Shown piece by piece: positions 28,872 to 37,158 of a stretch of 64,000 nt of DNA. The notes below the pieces were generated by a model. That model ran no database searches. It had not been told where the DNA came from and saw nothing but the letters and a program-made list of their open reading frames with translations. This DNA is from Legionella_C sp048541585 (GTDB taxonomy: Bacteria; Pseudomonadota; Gammaproteobacteria; Legionellales; Legionellaceae). Location of the stretch: the NCBI RefSeq assembly GCF_048541585.1, contig NZ_CP183303.1, positions 1,488,001 through 1,552,000 on the forward strand, read 5' to 3'. The position numbers and the translations under genes were made by a program. Each line of letters starts with the position of its first letter. The first letter of the stretch is position 1.

Positions 28872-30257
28872 ATGCGAACACGGGCTTGGAAGCAGTATCA
28901 TTTACAATACTGTAGTGAAAAATTTCCTAAAGCTTTTTATGATGATACGCATTTGTTAAATAATTTCAGTTACGATTTTGGTAGATTAATAACATCGCAA
29001 GCTAAAGCAGTCTTTATTCCAGAAAGCATAGAATCTATCAAAGAATTTATGGCATATGCCAATGAAAATGGGCTACCGGTTACTATTCGTGGTAATGGTA
29101 TGAGTCAGTCCGGCCAGTCATTAGCGCCTTCTAATGGCGTAATTATTAGTACAGTAGAATTAAATTCGTTGCATCATCTGCAAGAGGAATTTATCTGGGT
29201 AGATGTTAATGCAACGTGGTCATCGCTAATAGCCACCTCATTAAAAAATAACAAAATACCCTATATTACTCCTTATAATTGTAATCTATCGGTTGGGGGT
29301 GTTTTATCGGTAGGCGGCATAGGAGCAGCTTCATTTCGTTATGGTAGTGTAATTAATCATGTACAAGCATTAGAAGTCATTACGGCAGACGGTCAACTTT
29401 TACAGGTTGATGCAAGTTCTCCCTTATATCATGCTTGTTTAGGTGGACAGGGACAATTTGCTATTATTACTAAAGCTTGTATTAAACTTAGGCCTTGCAA
29501 ACAAAATGTAAGAACTTTTTTCTTAACTTATCTTGATGAAAAACAATGGTTACAAGATTTATCTTTACTTAAACAATGTGCTGATTACATCGAATGCTTT
29601 TGTTCTCCTGCCGTTCAGGGGGCTAAACTAACAGAAAAAGGGAGGAAGCCCTTCGCGGAGTGGTTATATGTTTTGCATGTTTCATTAGAGTTTGATGAAA
29701 AAGCACCTCAACTTCATGATGTTTGCCCGCAAATTAGTCCTTGGAAAGTGCTACATAAACAAGATGAATCTATGGAATCCTATTTGCATCGACATGATGG
29801 GCGCTTTCAATTAATGAAGTTAACGGGACAATGGGAATTACAACATCCGTGGTATGAGTGTTTTATTCCAGAGCATATACTATTTAAACATTTAAAAGAG
29901 TTATTAGCTTCTCTGCCTCTTCATTATGTACCAATTTTACAAATTGTTTCTATTAAAGCGTTGCAACCTAGTGGCTTTTTTATACTACCAGAAGCAGAAG
30001 ACATTTTTTCGATAATGATTTTAAACCCAGGTCTGCCAAGTGCCCTTATCCCTAGTTGTTTAGAGGCAATCAATGACCTTGATGAACTATTTTTACCTCA
30101 AGGTGGCAAACGTTATCTATCAGGTTACTTAGGTAAAGAGTTAACGAATCAGTACTGGCAAAAACATTTTGGTTATCGCTATAGTGAATGGTTAGATAGG
30201 AAAAAGCAATTTGACCCTAAGTTTCTTTTCCAGTCATTACTTCATTCCTGGCAATAA
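28872..30257 (+). CDS. FAD-linked oxidase resembling cytokinin dehydrogenase
   Basis: A 461-residue protein with a PCMH-type FAD-binding N-terminal half: DFGRLITSQAKAVFIPESIE, VTIRGNGMSQSGQS, LSVGGVLSVGGIGAASFRYG and LGGQGQFAIITKACI. The order and wording of these segments are close to plant-type cytokinin oxidases/dehydrogenases, with a matching C-terminal substrate domain. The histidine that covalently holds FAD in that family (GHS) is Met here (GMS), so FAD should be non-covalent. The start follows AAAGGA. It converges on an O-methyltransferase gene 4 bases away. Substrate unknown. Confidence 0.75.
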   Translation: MRTRAWKQYHLQYCSEKFPKAFYDDTHLLNNFSYDFGRLITSQAKAVFIPESIESIKEFMAYANENGLPVTIRGNGMSQSGQSLAPSNGVIISTVELNSLHHLQEEFIWVDVNATWSSLIATSLKNNKIPYITPYNCNLSVGGVLSVGGIGAASFRYGSVINHVQALEVITADGQLLQVDASSPLYHACLGGQGQFAIITKACIKLRPCKQNVRTFFLTYLDEKQWLQDLSLLKQCADYIECFCSPAVQGAKLTEKGRKPFAEWLYVLHVSLEFDEKAPQLHDVCPQISPWKVLHKQDESMESYLHRHDGRFQLMKLTGQWELQHPWYECFIPEHILFKHLKELLASLPLHYVPILQIVSIKALQPSGFFILPEAEDIFSIMILNPGLPSALIPSCLEAINDLDELFLPQGGKRYLSGYLGKELTNQYWQKHFGYRYSEWLDRKKQFDPKFLFQSLLHSWQ

Positions 30258-30261
30258 CCAT

Positions 30262-31257
30262 TTATTGCAGTGGCTTAAATTTCATTAAGGTAAATAAGCT
30301 TGTTGTACTATAACTTTCTTCAAATTGAAAACCTAGCGGCTCGATTATATTTTGCCACTCAATTAGCGTGCGCTGTCTTCCGCCTAACAACACCATCATG
30401 ACAATATCCATAGTTTTATTAGGATGTGGCTCCTCATCATCCGGCATAACTTGTTCTGCAATAAGTAAACTAGCTGTTTTAGGCATTTGTTTTGCGCAGT
30501 TAACAATTATTTGTTGCATTATCTTATCGTTAAAATCATGTAATACCCCTTTAAATAGATAAGCATCAGCAACGGGTATTTCTTTTAAAAAATCACCAGC
30601 TATTAGCTCTACAGAGGGTGGAAAGTCATCTGGATTTAATTGACTGATAACAGAAGGTGTATCAAATAAAATTGCTTTAACAGAAGGGTAATGATTGGCA
30701 ATTGATTTAACCATGCCTCCTCTGCCTCCACCCATATCAACTATAGTTTTAAATTTTGCAAAATCATACGCTTTGCTTATCGTATTATCATCATAAGTTG
30801 ATAACTTAGCCATACCGCCATCAAAGTTCATTTGCTTTTTGGGATGTTTACTTAGAAAGCTAAAAAAATCATCCTGATGCTGATGATGAAAAGCGGGTTC
30901 GCCAGTTTTAAGGCTAACACTCATTTTAGCAAATGCTTCCCACCAGCTATCATCAACCATACATAATACTTCTCTTATAGAGTGAGGATCATCATCACGT
31001 AAAGGTTTTGATAATTCAGTAATTGAATAACCTGTTGGGTGAGCAGCTACAATGTGATATGCACTTAAGAATTTTAATAATCTGTCTAATAATTCTGGTT
31101 TTGTTTGGCTTTTTTCTGCAAGCTCTTCTACTGAACAAGGTTTTTCAGACATATAGTTAGCTATGCCTAGCTCAGCTAGAGTATGGATAGCACGAGAGAT
31201 TACATACCAACGTGACATGGTTGCTAATACCATAAATGGTTCTTGCTGATAGGTCAT
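30262..31257 (-). CDS. SAM-dependent O-methyltransferase (two-domain, plant COMT-like)
   Basis: A 331-residue protein. An N-terminal winged-helix dimerisation domain (HTLAELGIANYMSEKPCSVE, LLDRLLKFLSAYHIV) precedes a Rossmann methyltransferase domain with the SAM loop IVDMGGGRGGMVKSIA, acidic ILFDTPSVI and catalytic-region LFKGVLHDFNDK. This is the layout of caffeate/hydroxyneurosporene-type O-methyltransferases acting on small hydroxylated molecules. It ends 4 bases from the convergent flavoprotein gene, so the two may serve related small-molecule chemistry. Substrate unknown. Confidence 0.82.
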   Translation of the reverse strand: MTYQQEPFMVLATMSRWYVISRAIHTLAELGIANYMSEKPCSVEELAEKSQTKPELLDRLLKFLSAYHIVAAHPTGYSITELSKPLRDDDPHSIREVLCMVDDSWWEAFAKMSVSLKTGEPAFHHQHQDDFFSFLSKHPKKQMNFDGGMAKLSTYDDNTISKAYDFAKFKTIVDMGGGRGGMVKSIANHYPSVKAILFDTPSVISQLNPDDFPPSVELIAGDFLKEIPVADAYLFKGVLHDFNDKIMQQIIVNCAKQMPKTASLLIAEQVMPDDEEPHPNKTMDIVMMVLLGGRQRTLIEWQNIIEPLGFQFEESYSTTSLFTLMKFKPLQ

Positions 31258-31630
31258 ATTGTAATCTCCTTATTTTAAATTTCTTAATGCTAAATTTTAT
31301 CCTGTTGTTGTAAGAATTTTAGCAGAGCTTAGAATTATTAGCCGCGAAGCTTAAAAAATTTCTTAAGAATTTAAACTAGGTAATCAATAGTTTTTTCTTA
31401 TTTGATTAAATTAGTACTAGCATCTAGCAGGTAAATAGTTAAATGGTTAAATCACTCTTATTTTAAAAATACATATTTAAATTAAGTATTATTCGTAGTA
31501 AAAAGGATCAATTTATATCTATTTAATTCTGAAAAAGGCTCTTTTTTTTAAATTTATAAAAAAATAATGTAAATTTTTTAACCAATCTTTGCTTTGGTTT
31601 CATATCCTGGATAAAATGGAGGTTACCAAG
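31258..31630. other. AT-rich intergenic region
   Basis: Spacer between the divergent methyltransferase and gspC genes, with A/T runs near 31540-31580 and no detectable gene or repeat. The gspC promoter candidate lies just beyond its right end. Confidence 0.5.
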
Positions 31631-31658
31631 TTGACATAAGTATGTTAGTTTCTAATTT
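31631..31658 (+). promoter_or_regulatory. Candidate sigma-70 promoter for gspC
   Basis: TTGACA (31631-31636) and TAATTT (31653-31658) are separated by 16 bases, just upstream of the gspC ATG at 31671. The implied start near 31665 would leave almost no leader, and no Shine-Dalgarno sequence precedes the ATG. Either the transcript is nearly leaderless or the true promoter lies elsewhere. Confidence 0.4.
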
Positions 31659-31670
31659 AAGAATGAATTT

Positions 31671-32183
31671 ATGGAATTACGAAAATTGTTTTTATCTGTA
31701 CCTAATTCACAGAAATTAGTAGCTATGATGATTTTTTTGATTATGGCAGGTCTATTTCTCTATCAAGTCATGATCACTTTACGCCAAGAACGTGTAGAAG
31801 ACATAGCAGCGCAACCTGCAACTATAAATAATAAACAAGTTAAAATTACTAATCAGTCAATACTGTTTACCAAACCTCTTTTTGGTGATTATATTCCAGC
31901 GATCAGCGATGCAGATATTAAAGAATCCACATTAGATGTTGAAATAGTAGGTATTATGTTTTCTTCTTCTAATCCTAAAGATTCACATGTTTTAGCTAGA
32001 GATGCAGCTGGAGAGGAGCGAAATTTTGTAGTGGGTGACGCGCTTCCAGGAGGAGCAGTAGTTAAACGTATTAATAAAAATGGAATTGTTGTTTTGTATA
32101 ATGGTTCTTTAGAAAGTTTAAGTTTATTAAAAAATGACTTGCTTTTTGATAAACCAGCAAAGCCTTTAATCAGTGAGGAATAA
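31671..32183 (+). CDS. lspC: Type II secretion system protein C (LspC-like)
   Basis: A 170-residue inner-membrane protein. It has a cytoplasmic start, one membrane span (about 17-38, LVAMMIFLIMAGLFLYQVMI) and a periplasmic homology region. That region has ILFTKPLFGDYIP, LDVEIVGIMFSSSNPKDSHVLA and ERNFVVGDALPGGAVVKRI, the pattern of the GspC HR domain that contacts the secretin GspD. No PDZ or coiled-coil domain follows, so it is a short GspC. The type II system would secrete enzymes such as the glucoamylase and protease of this window. A Sel1-like gene follows after 4 bases. Confidence 0.75.
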   Translation: MELRKLFLSVPNSQKLVAMMIFLIMAGLFLYQVMITLRQERVEDIAAQPATINNKQVKITNQSILFTKPLFGDYIPAISDADIKESTLDVEIVGIMFSSSNPKDSHVLARDAAGEERNFVVGDALPGGAVVKRINKNGIVVLYNGSLESLSLLKNDLLFDKPAKPLISEE

Positions 32184-32187
32184 CATT

Positions 32188-32520
32188 ATGCAGGTAGTTG
32201 TTCGCTTAGCTCTGTTGGCCGTACTGACTATAGCATTAGTATGTTGTGTAAATACGACTACTTCTAATTTTGCACAAGGGATAAATTATTTTAAGGTTAA
32301 AGAGTATCGTAGAGCTTTTATCCGTTTAATGCCTGAAGCTGAAAGAGGGCAAAGTGACGCTCAGTATGCTGTAGGTTACATGTATTATTATGGCGAAGGG
32401 GTCATTGAAAATCGCCAAAAAGCATTATACTGGATAGAGAAGGCAGCCTCTAAAGGGCAACCTGACGCTGTTGAAGCTATGAAAATTCTAACAACTACAG
32501 GCACTGTTGAGGACTTTTAA
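32188..32520 (+). CDS. Small Sel1-repeat protein with N-terminal signal
   Basis: A 110-residue protein. A hydrophobic N-terminus (VVVRLALLAVLTIALVCC) is either a signal peptide, a poor lipobox or a membrane anchor. One and a half Sel1-type repeats follow (AERGQSDAQYAVGYMYYYGE, KALYWIEKAASKGQPDAVEA). The ATG at 32188 is preferred to 32173 because GAGG lies 10 bases before it. It is probably co-transcribed with gspC. Sel1 proteins commonly scaffold protein interactions; a link to the secretion machinery is only positional. Confidence 0.7.
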   Translation: MQVVVRLALLAVLTIALVCCVNTTTSNFAQGINYFKVKEYRRAFIRLMPEAERGQSDAQYAVGYMYYYGEGVIENRQKALYWIEKAASKGQPDAVEAMKILTTTGTVEDF

Positions 32521-32563
32521 AGCTAATAACAATAGGCGGTATAAGTCTAAAAGTACTATATAG

Positions 32564-33520
32564 TTAGCGTGCTGCACTAATAAAAAGTGATAAAATATAA
32601 CTACAATATACTAAAATTAAAATTCCTCCATGCCAGCGTGTAATTTTTTGATGACGTGTGTTAATCCATAAAAGAATAATAGTTGTTAAAAACATCACTG
32701 GCATATCACGCCATAAAATGGCATGACTGATTAAAGATGGATGAATAAGGCCGGGAAATATAAGGACCGCAAGTAAATTAAATACGTTAGCACCTAAAAT
32801 TGTTCCAATAGCAATATCATCAGCGCCTCTTCTTATGGCTAAAATAGAAGTTAGCAGTTCCGGTAAGCTGCTACCTAACGCCATTAACGTCAAACCAATA
32901 AATAGATCACTAAGGCCAAATTGGCGAGCTAAATGTGAGCTATTAATAATAAGAAATTTAGCACTAATTGGCACTACAATAAGGCCTACACACAGACTAA
33001 ATGCATAATTTCTTAAAGAATGTTTACGTAAAACAGCTTGCCGAAATTCTTCAGTAATCTGGTGTTGGGCTATAGAATTTTTTAAGGTATATAACACATA
33101 GCCAATAAAAAGTAAGCAAACTAATAAAGACAAGCAACTGTCAATAATACTTATATAACCATCAAGCATTAAGGAGTAGATAAATAGCATGGCTATAAAA
33201 AGTAAAGGAAACTCACGTTTTAAAAAATTAGGCTGAACTTTAAGTGGTCTTATTAAGGCTATAAGACCAAGTACAAAGCCAATATTGGCTATATCTGAAC
33301 CAATGGCATTACCAATAGCAATATCATTTAAACCATCCAAAGAAGCTCTGATTGCTATCATGATTTCAGGAGCAGAAGTTCCCAAGGCGACTAAAGTAAA
33401 GCCAATTAATAAAGGAGGTAGACGATAATAATAAGCTAGCCCTGATGCACCTGAGACAAGATGAGTTGCAGACCAAAGCAAGGCTGCAAAATTAACTAAA
33501 ATTAAAAAAAAATTATACAT
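32564..33520 (-). CDS. Calcium/cation antiporter (YrbG/CaCA family)
   Basis: An inner-membrane Na+ or H+/Ca2+ exchanger of about 318 residues with ten predicted spans and the two inverted alpha repeats of the family. The first is VALGTSAPEIMIAI with GNAIGSDIANIGFVLG; the second is ALGSSLPELLTSILA with GTILGANVFNLLAVL. These acidic and small residues line the cation site. The start is set to the ATG at 33520, preceded by TGAGAG; a TTG at 33535 would add five residues. It converges with the Sel1 gene. Confidence 0.9.
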   Translation of the reverse strand: MYNFFLILVNFAALLWSATHLVSGASGLAYYYRLPPLLIGFTLVALGTSAPEIMIAIRASLDGLNDIAIGNAIGSDIANIGFVLGLIALIRPLKVQPNFLKREFPLLFIAMLFIYSLMLDGYISIIDSCLSLLVCLLFIGYVLYTLKNSIAQHQITEEFRQAVLRKHSLRNYAFSLCVGLIVVPISAKFLIINSSHLARQFGLSDLFIGLTLMALGSSLPELLTSILAIRRGADDIAIGTILGANVFNLLAVLIFPGLIHPSLISHAILWRDMPVMFLTTIILLWINTRHQKITRWHGGILILVYCSYILSLFISAAR

Positions 33521-34012
33521 TTGTTCTCTCAACAATATAATTTGGTTGCTTAAAATGTCTTAGAAAAGTCTTGCTGATTAAACAATTATGATACTTGATT
33601 TAAATAACAACACAATGATGTTACAGGTTTCTTCTAAAATTACTATCTAATGGCTTCTAAAAACTAAATTAATACTAAACTTTTAAACAGATTTAAAAGA
33701 ATTGCTAATTTTTTAATTTGGCAACAAATAATTTTTGTGTTAATATATAACAGAATTTTCTAATTAAATTCATTTTGTTTATATTGTAATTTCTTGATTA
33801 TATTTAAGTTCAATTTCATGAAAATACTGTTAGTGATAACAAGATAACAAACCCCTAGGCACCTTGACTTGAATGATTGGTTGCTTACGCTCATGAATCT
33901 TCATATTAAATAACCTAAATTCAGGTTATCTCAGATACTTTGTCAGCATCTTTGGCGAGCGCAGGAAGCAATCTTAATAGGTTTAAGCCTTATTAAAATA
34001 AATGGTATCGCT
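33521..34012. other. Intergenic region with an imperfect palindrome
   Basis: A gene-free, AT-rich stretch of 490 bases between two divergent transporter genes. Its one notable feature is an imperfect palindrome at 33910-33929, with stem ATAACCT/AGGTTAT and a 6-base centre, which could be an operator or a short hairpin. Nothing else is recognisable. Confidence 0.45.
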
Positions 34013-35233
34013 ATGTTTAAAGAACAATATCGCCTCTTGCAACAAAAAAATTTTAGGCTGTATACATTAAGTTGTATGTTGGCCATGTTTGGTAATGGTT
34101 TAACTTACATTATTATGGTTTGGGTATTGATGCAGTTTGATGCGTCAGTAGTTTCTACTGCAATATTAATGACCTGCTTTTGGTTACCTAATGTATTATT
34201 TGGGTCGCTATGTGGTGTGCTTGCCGATCGCTGGAATCGACAAACTCTATTAATAATCGTTAATGGCGCCCGCACTATTTGTCTTTTTGGCTTTGCACTA
34301 TTAGGTAATGAGTATGCAACGCCATTAGCTGTTTATATCTTAGCAGCAGTTATAGGCCTTCTATTAGCTGCTTATGTGCCTGCCACTATGGGTTTTATCC
34401 GTGAATTAGTACCTGAAGAAGACTTATTGTATGGGAATGCTTTAGGGGATATGGCTTATGAAATAGGAGCTGTTGCTGGCATGGGATGTGCGGGCTTTAT
34501 TTTAGCTCTAACTTCATTTACAGCGTGTTTCATGATAAACGGTTTTTGCTATTTATTAGCAACTTTAATTTTGCTGCGAATTAAATTGCCTAAACTGCAA
34601 CGGAAATCTTTACTTAAAGAATCCTTTTGGATGCAATTTGTTAAAGGATGGCAGTATGTTAAACAAAGGCCACCTTTGCTGCTAGTCTATCTAACTCAAG
34701 GTCTTTTCTTTGTTAGTTATATGACTGCTCCTGTTTTATTAGCACCTTATGCTAAAACAGTGCTACATAGTAGCGTAAGTCAATTTGGTTGGTTAGAGTC
34801 GGGGTTATCATTAGGTATTATTTTAGGTGGTTTTATTGCGCCTTACTGTGCATCCTACTTTTCAGTGTTAAAAGTAATTGTTGGGCAGATTATTTTAGGT
34901 ATAGTAGGTTTTTACTTATTTAGTCATACGACAAGTAATAATTGGGCTATCTTTTACCACTTTTTAATTGGTTTCTCATTTTCATCTTGGGCTTTAATTA
35001 CAACCTTAGCACAAGAGATGACTGATCTTGATTATCAAGGTCGAGTACAATCCCTATTTAATAGTTTCTCGGGTGTTATTATTATTTTATTTTATTATTT
35101 ACTAACCCAATGGAAAGATTTGCCATTAACTAATCTCTATCTTGGTGAAATTGGCCTACTATTATTAGCGATAATTATTTTAGCTTATGTTAACTTCAGT
35201 AGTCGTGAGGAAGTAGAGCTTATTAATAACTAA
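34013..35233 (+). CDS. MFS transporter (EntS/MFS_3-like)
   Basis: A 406-residue membrane protein with about twelve spans. The opening FRLYTLSCMLAMFGNGLTYIIMVWVL and GVLADRWNRQTLLIIVNGAR after TM2 resemble the EntS/MFS_3 group of exporters. DLDYQGRVQSLFNSFSG between TM10 and TM11 is another family feature. Many such proteins export siderophores or drugs; no neighbour here indicates the substrate. There is no clear ribosome binding site before the ATG. Confidence 0.8.
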   Translation: MFKEQYRLLQQKNFRLYTLSCMLAMFGNGLTYIIMVWVLMQFDASVVSTAILMTCFWLPNVLFGSLCGVLADRWNRQTLLIIVNGARTICLFGFALLGNEYATPLAVYILAAVIGLLLAAYVPATMGFIRELVPEEDLLYGNALGDMAYEIGAVAGMGCAGFILALTSFTACFMINGFCYLLATLILLRIKLPKLQRKSLLKESFWMQFVKGWQYVKQRPPLLLVYLTQGLFFVSYMTAPVLLAPYAKTVLHSSVSQFGWLESGLSLGIILGGFIAPYCASYFSVLKVIVGQIILGIVGFYLFSHTTSNNWAIFYHFLIGFSFSSWALITTLAQEMTDLDYQGRVQSLFNSFSGVIIILFYYLLTQWKDLPLTNLYLGEIGLLLLAIIILAYVNFSSREEVELINN

Positions 35234-35258
35234 GCGTATATATCTCACCATTTAAAAA

Positions 35259-35279
35259 CTCTCACCTCAAAGGTGAGAG
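35259..35279 (+). terminator. Hairpin after the MFS gene
   Basis: Perfect 9-bp stem CTCTCACCT/AGGTGAGAG with a 3-base loop, 25 bases after the stop. There is no T-run on the plus side, so termination activity is doubtful; it may only protect the 3' end. Confidence 0.4.
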
Positions 35280-35412
35280 GTAGATAGCATCACCCACTAA
35301 GCTTTATACTTCGTTGCAAGCTCTTTAGGCTTAAGTCATGTACTTCTATGTACCACTCCTTCGCCGTCTTCACTTGCGCTTTGTCTAAACCTTAGTAGAT
35401 GATGCAATAGCA

Positions 35413-35871
35413 TTAGGTTTTTCTAGAAAAATTTAATTCTTCTATTTTTTTAATTTCAGAAGTAATATCTTCGTTACGCTTACTTAAAGTAGCAGAATCA
35501 AACCATGCAGCAAGAATTTCTTTAGCTAAATCTCTTGTAAGTAAACGGTTGGATAACACAAGCACATTAGCATTATTCCATAAGCGAGCTCCCTTAGCAG
35601 TTTGTGCATCAGTGCACAGTGCAGCTCTTATGCTTGCGACTTTATTAGCAACAATTGACGCTCCTGTGCCAGTCCAACAGAAAAATATACCTTCTGTGCA
35701 TAGCCCATTTTTAATTGCCTCTGCAGCTTCTTTAGTAGCCTCGACCCACGACTCATCTTTATGGGATTTAATTGAGCCAAATAAAATAGCTTTGTGCCCT
35801 AAGCGTTCTAATTCTTGAACTACAAAATCATTCACAGAATAATGTTCATCGCTACAAACTGCTATTTTCAT
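35413..35871 (-). CDS. RpiB/LacA/LacB-family sugar-phosphate isomerase with altered active site
   Basis: A 152-residue protein with the RpiB fold pattern: MKIAVCSDEHYSVNDFVVQE, GIFFCWTGTGASIVANK, IRAALCTDAQTAKGARLWNN and NVLVLSNRL. The catalytic Cys is kept, but the glycine after it in CGTG is Trp. The RpiB His in the RxHND segment is Trp (RLWNN), and the N-terminal DHxG motif reads SDEHY. It is therefore a divergent family member that may act on another sugar phosphate or have lost the ribose-5-phosphate activity. Monocistronic, with a MITE-like element just upstream. Confidence 0.75.
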   Translation of the reverse strand: MKIAVCSDEHYSVNDFVVQELERLGHKAILFGSIKSHKDESWVEATKEAAEAIKNGLCTEGIFFCWTGTGASIVANKVASIRAALCTDAQTAKGARLWNNANVLVLSNRLLTRDLAKEILAAWFDSATLSKRNEDITSEIKKIEELNFSRKT

Positions 35872-35904
35872 TTACATAGAACTCCATAATTTCTACAGTA
35901 TATA

Positions 35905-36066
35905 TGGGCGTGTCCTCATTCTGTAACTTGACTGCAAATCGAGCTAATTTGCCCAAATTATAGCTTGAATTCGTTAAATAGAGCCGGCTATTCGCCTCAT
36001 CCAAGCTACAATTTGAGCTAAATTATCTCAATTTTCGCTACATGCTACAGAATGAGGACACGCCCA
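35905..36066. mobile_element. 162-bp MITE-like element with 21-bp terminal inverted repeats and TA flanks
   Basis: The left end starts TGGGCGTGTCCTCATTCTGT and the right end is its exact reverse complement, ending at 36066. The match covers at least 21 bases. Both ends are flanked by the dinucleotide TA (35903-35904 and 36067-36068), as expected for IS630/Tc1-mariner type insertion. The interior has no coding capacity and contains imperfect inner inverted repeats. It lies between the RpiB-like gene and mutY, upstream of the former. Confidence 0.82.
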
Positions 36067-36091
36067 TAGTAATTTTAATAAAATATTTCTT

Positions 36092-37156
36092 TTATTTTAA
36101 GTTTAAAAAATGATGAATAATTTGATTAATAGGTTTTGCAAGACCCACAGATGCTAAATCCTCTGGCTTAAACCATTTTCCTGTATTTTCAGCGATTCTT
36201 AAATTATCTATATGCTCAACTGTTAGGGCTATAGGTATTATATCTAAGTGAAAATGACTAAAGGTGTGTCTAAATTGAGGCATTGCTAGATTATTCGTAT
36301 AGTTAATACCGTAATTTTGTAAATAAAGCATAGGGTCTTCTTCTATATCACAAGTCGGAAGGCACCATAGCCCGCCCCAAAGGCCTATAGGCGGTCGCTT
36401 TTCTAGATAAATTTCATTTTCTTTGGTATGAAGTAAGAAAAAATATTGCTTTTTTAAGCGTAATGTTTTGGCTGCTTTTTTAAAAGGATATAGTGCTACT
36501 TGCTGATTTAAATTAGCAAGACACGTATTTTGTACGGGACAACGTAGGCAATCTGGTTTTCTTAAGGTGCAACATGTGGCTCCTAAATCCATAATGGCTT
36601 GTGTATAATCTGCACATCGTTGTTGCGGCATACATTGATTAGCCAGCTGCCATAGTTGCTTTTTTACTCCTGCTTGCTCAGGCCAGCCGTCAATCATAAA
36701 ATATCTTGTTAAAACTCTTTTTACATTACCATCTAAAATAGCTGTAGGTTTATTAAAAGCTAATGAGGCAATTGCAGCTCCAGTAGAAGGGCCTATACCA
36801 GGTAAGCGTATTAGTTCATTCAAATCCGCTGGCAGCTCGCCTTGATAGTCCGCTACTATAATTTTAGCTGTTTTATGAAGGTTTCTAGCACGGCTATAGT
36901 ATCCCAAACCGGACCAATGCGCCAATACGCTATCTTCTGGCGCTTGAGCCAAATCGTAAACGCTAGGAAAACTTGCCATAAACCGCTTAAAATAGGGTAT
37001 AACTGTCTGAACTTGAGTCTGTTGCAACATAATTTCTGATATCCAAACCCGATAAGCGGATTTGGGTTGCTGCCAGGGTAAGTTTTTACGCCCATGCTTT
37101 TCAAACCACTCTAAAAGTGGCTTACTGAAACAATGATAAATTGATTCTTTATGCAT
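36092..37156 (-). CDS. mutY: A/G-specific adenine DNA glycosylase
   Basis: Removes adenine mispaired with 8-oxoguanine. The helix-hairpin-helix LPGIGPSTGAAIASLAF is followed by LDGNVKRVLTR. The catalytic region SEIMLQQTQVQTVIPY, the iron-sulfur cysteines in CRKPDCLRCPVQNTC and a C-terminal NUDIX-like domain (FRHTFSHFHLDI) complete it. The length of 354 residues is standard. It ends the unit asmA-like to mutY, with only 2 bases between the genes, the same neighbours seen in several gammaproteobacteria. Confidence 0.95.
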   Translation of the reverse strand: MHKESIYHCFSKPLLEWFEKHGRKNLPWQQPKSAYRVWISEIMLQQTQVQTVIPYFKRFMASFPSVYDLAQAPEDSVLAHWSGLGYYSRARNLHKTAKIIVADYQGELPADLNELIRLPGIGPSTGAAIASLAFNKPTAILDGNVKRVLTRYFMIDGWPEQAGVKKQLWQLANQCMPQQRCADYTQAIMDLGATCCTLRKPDCLRCPVQNTCLANLNQQVALYPFKKAAKTLRLKKQYFFLLHTKENEIYLEKRPPIGLWGGLWCLPTCDIEEDPMLYLQNYGINYTNNLAMPQFRHTFSHFHLDIIPIALTVEHIDNLRIAENTGKWFKPEDLASVGLAKPINQIIHHFLNLK

Positions 37157-37158
37157 AA

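Noticed and set aside
35280..35412. Stretch after the MFS gene with wording like CATGTACTTCTATGTAC that may be a dispersed repeat
   Set aside because: Only one copy is present in the window, so a repeat claim cannot be supported here; a genome-wide search would be needed.
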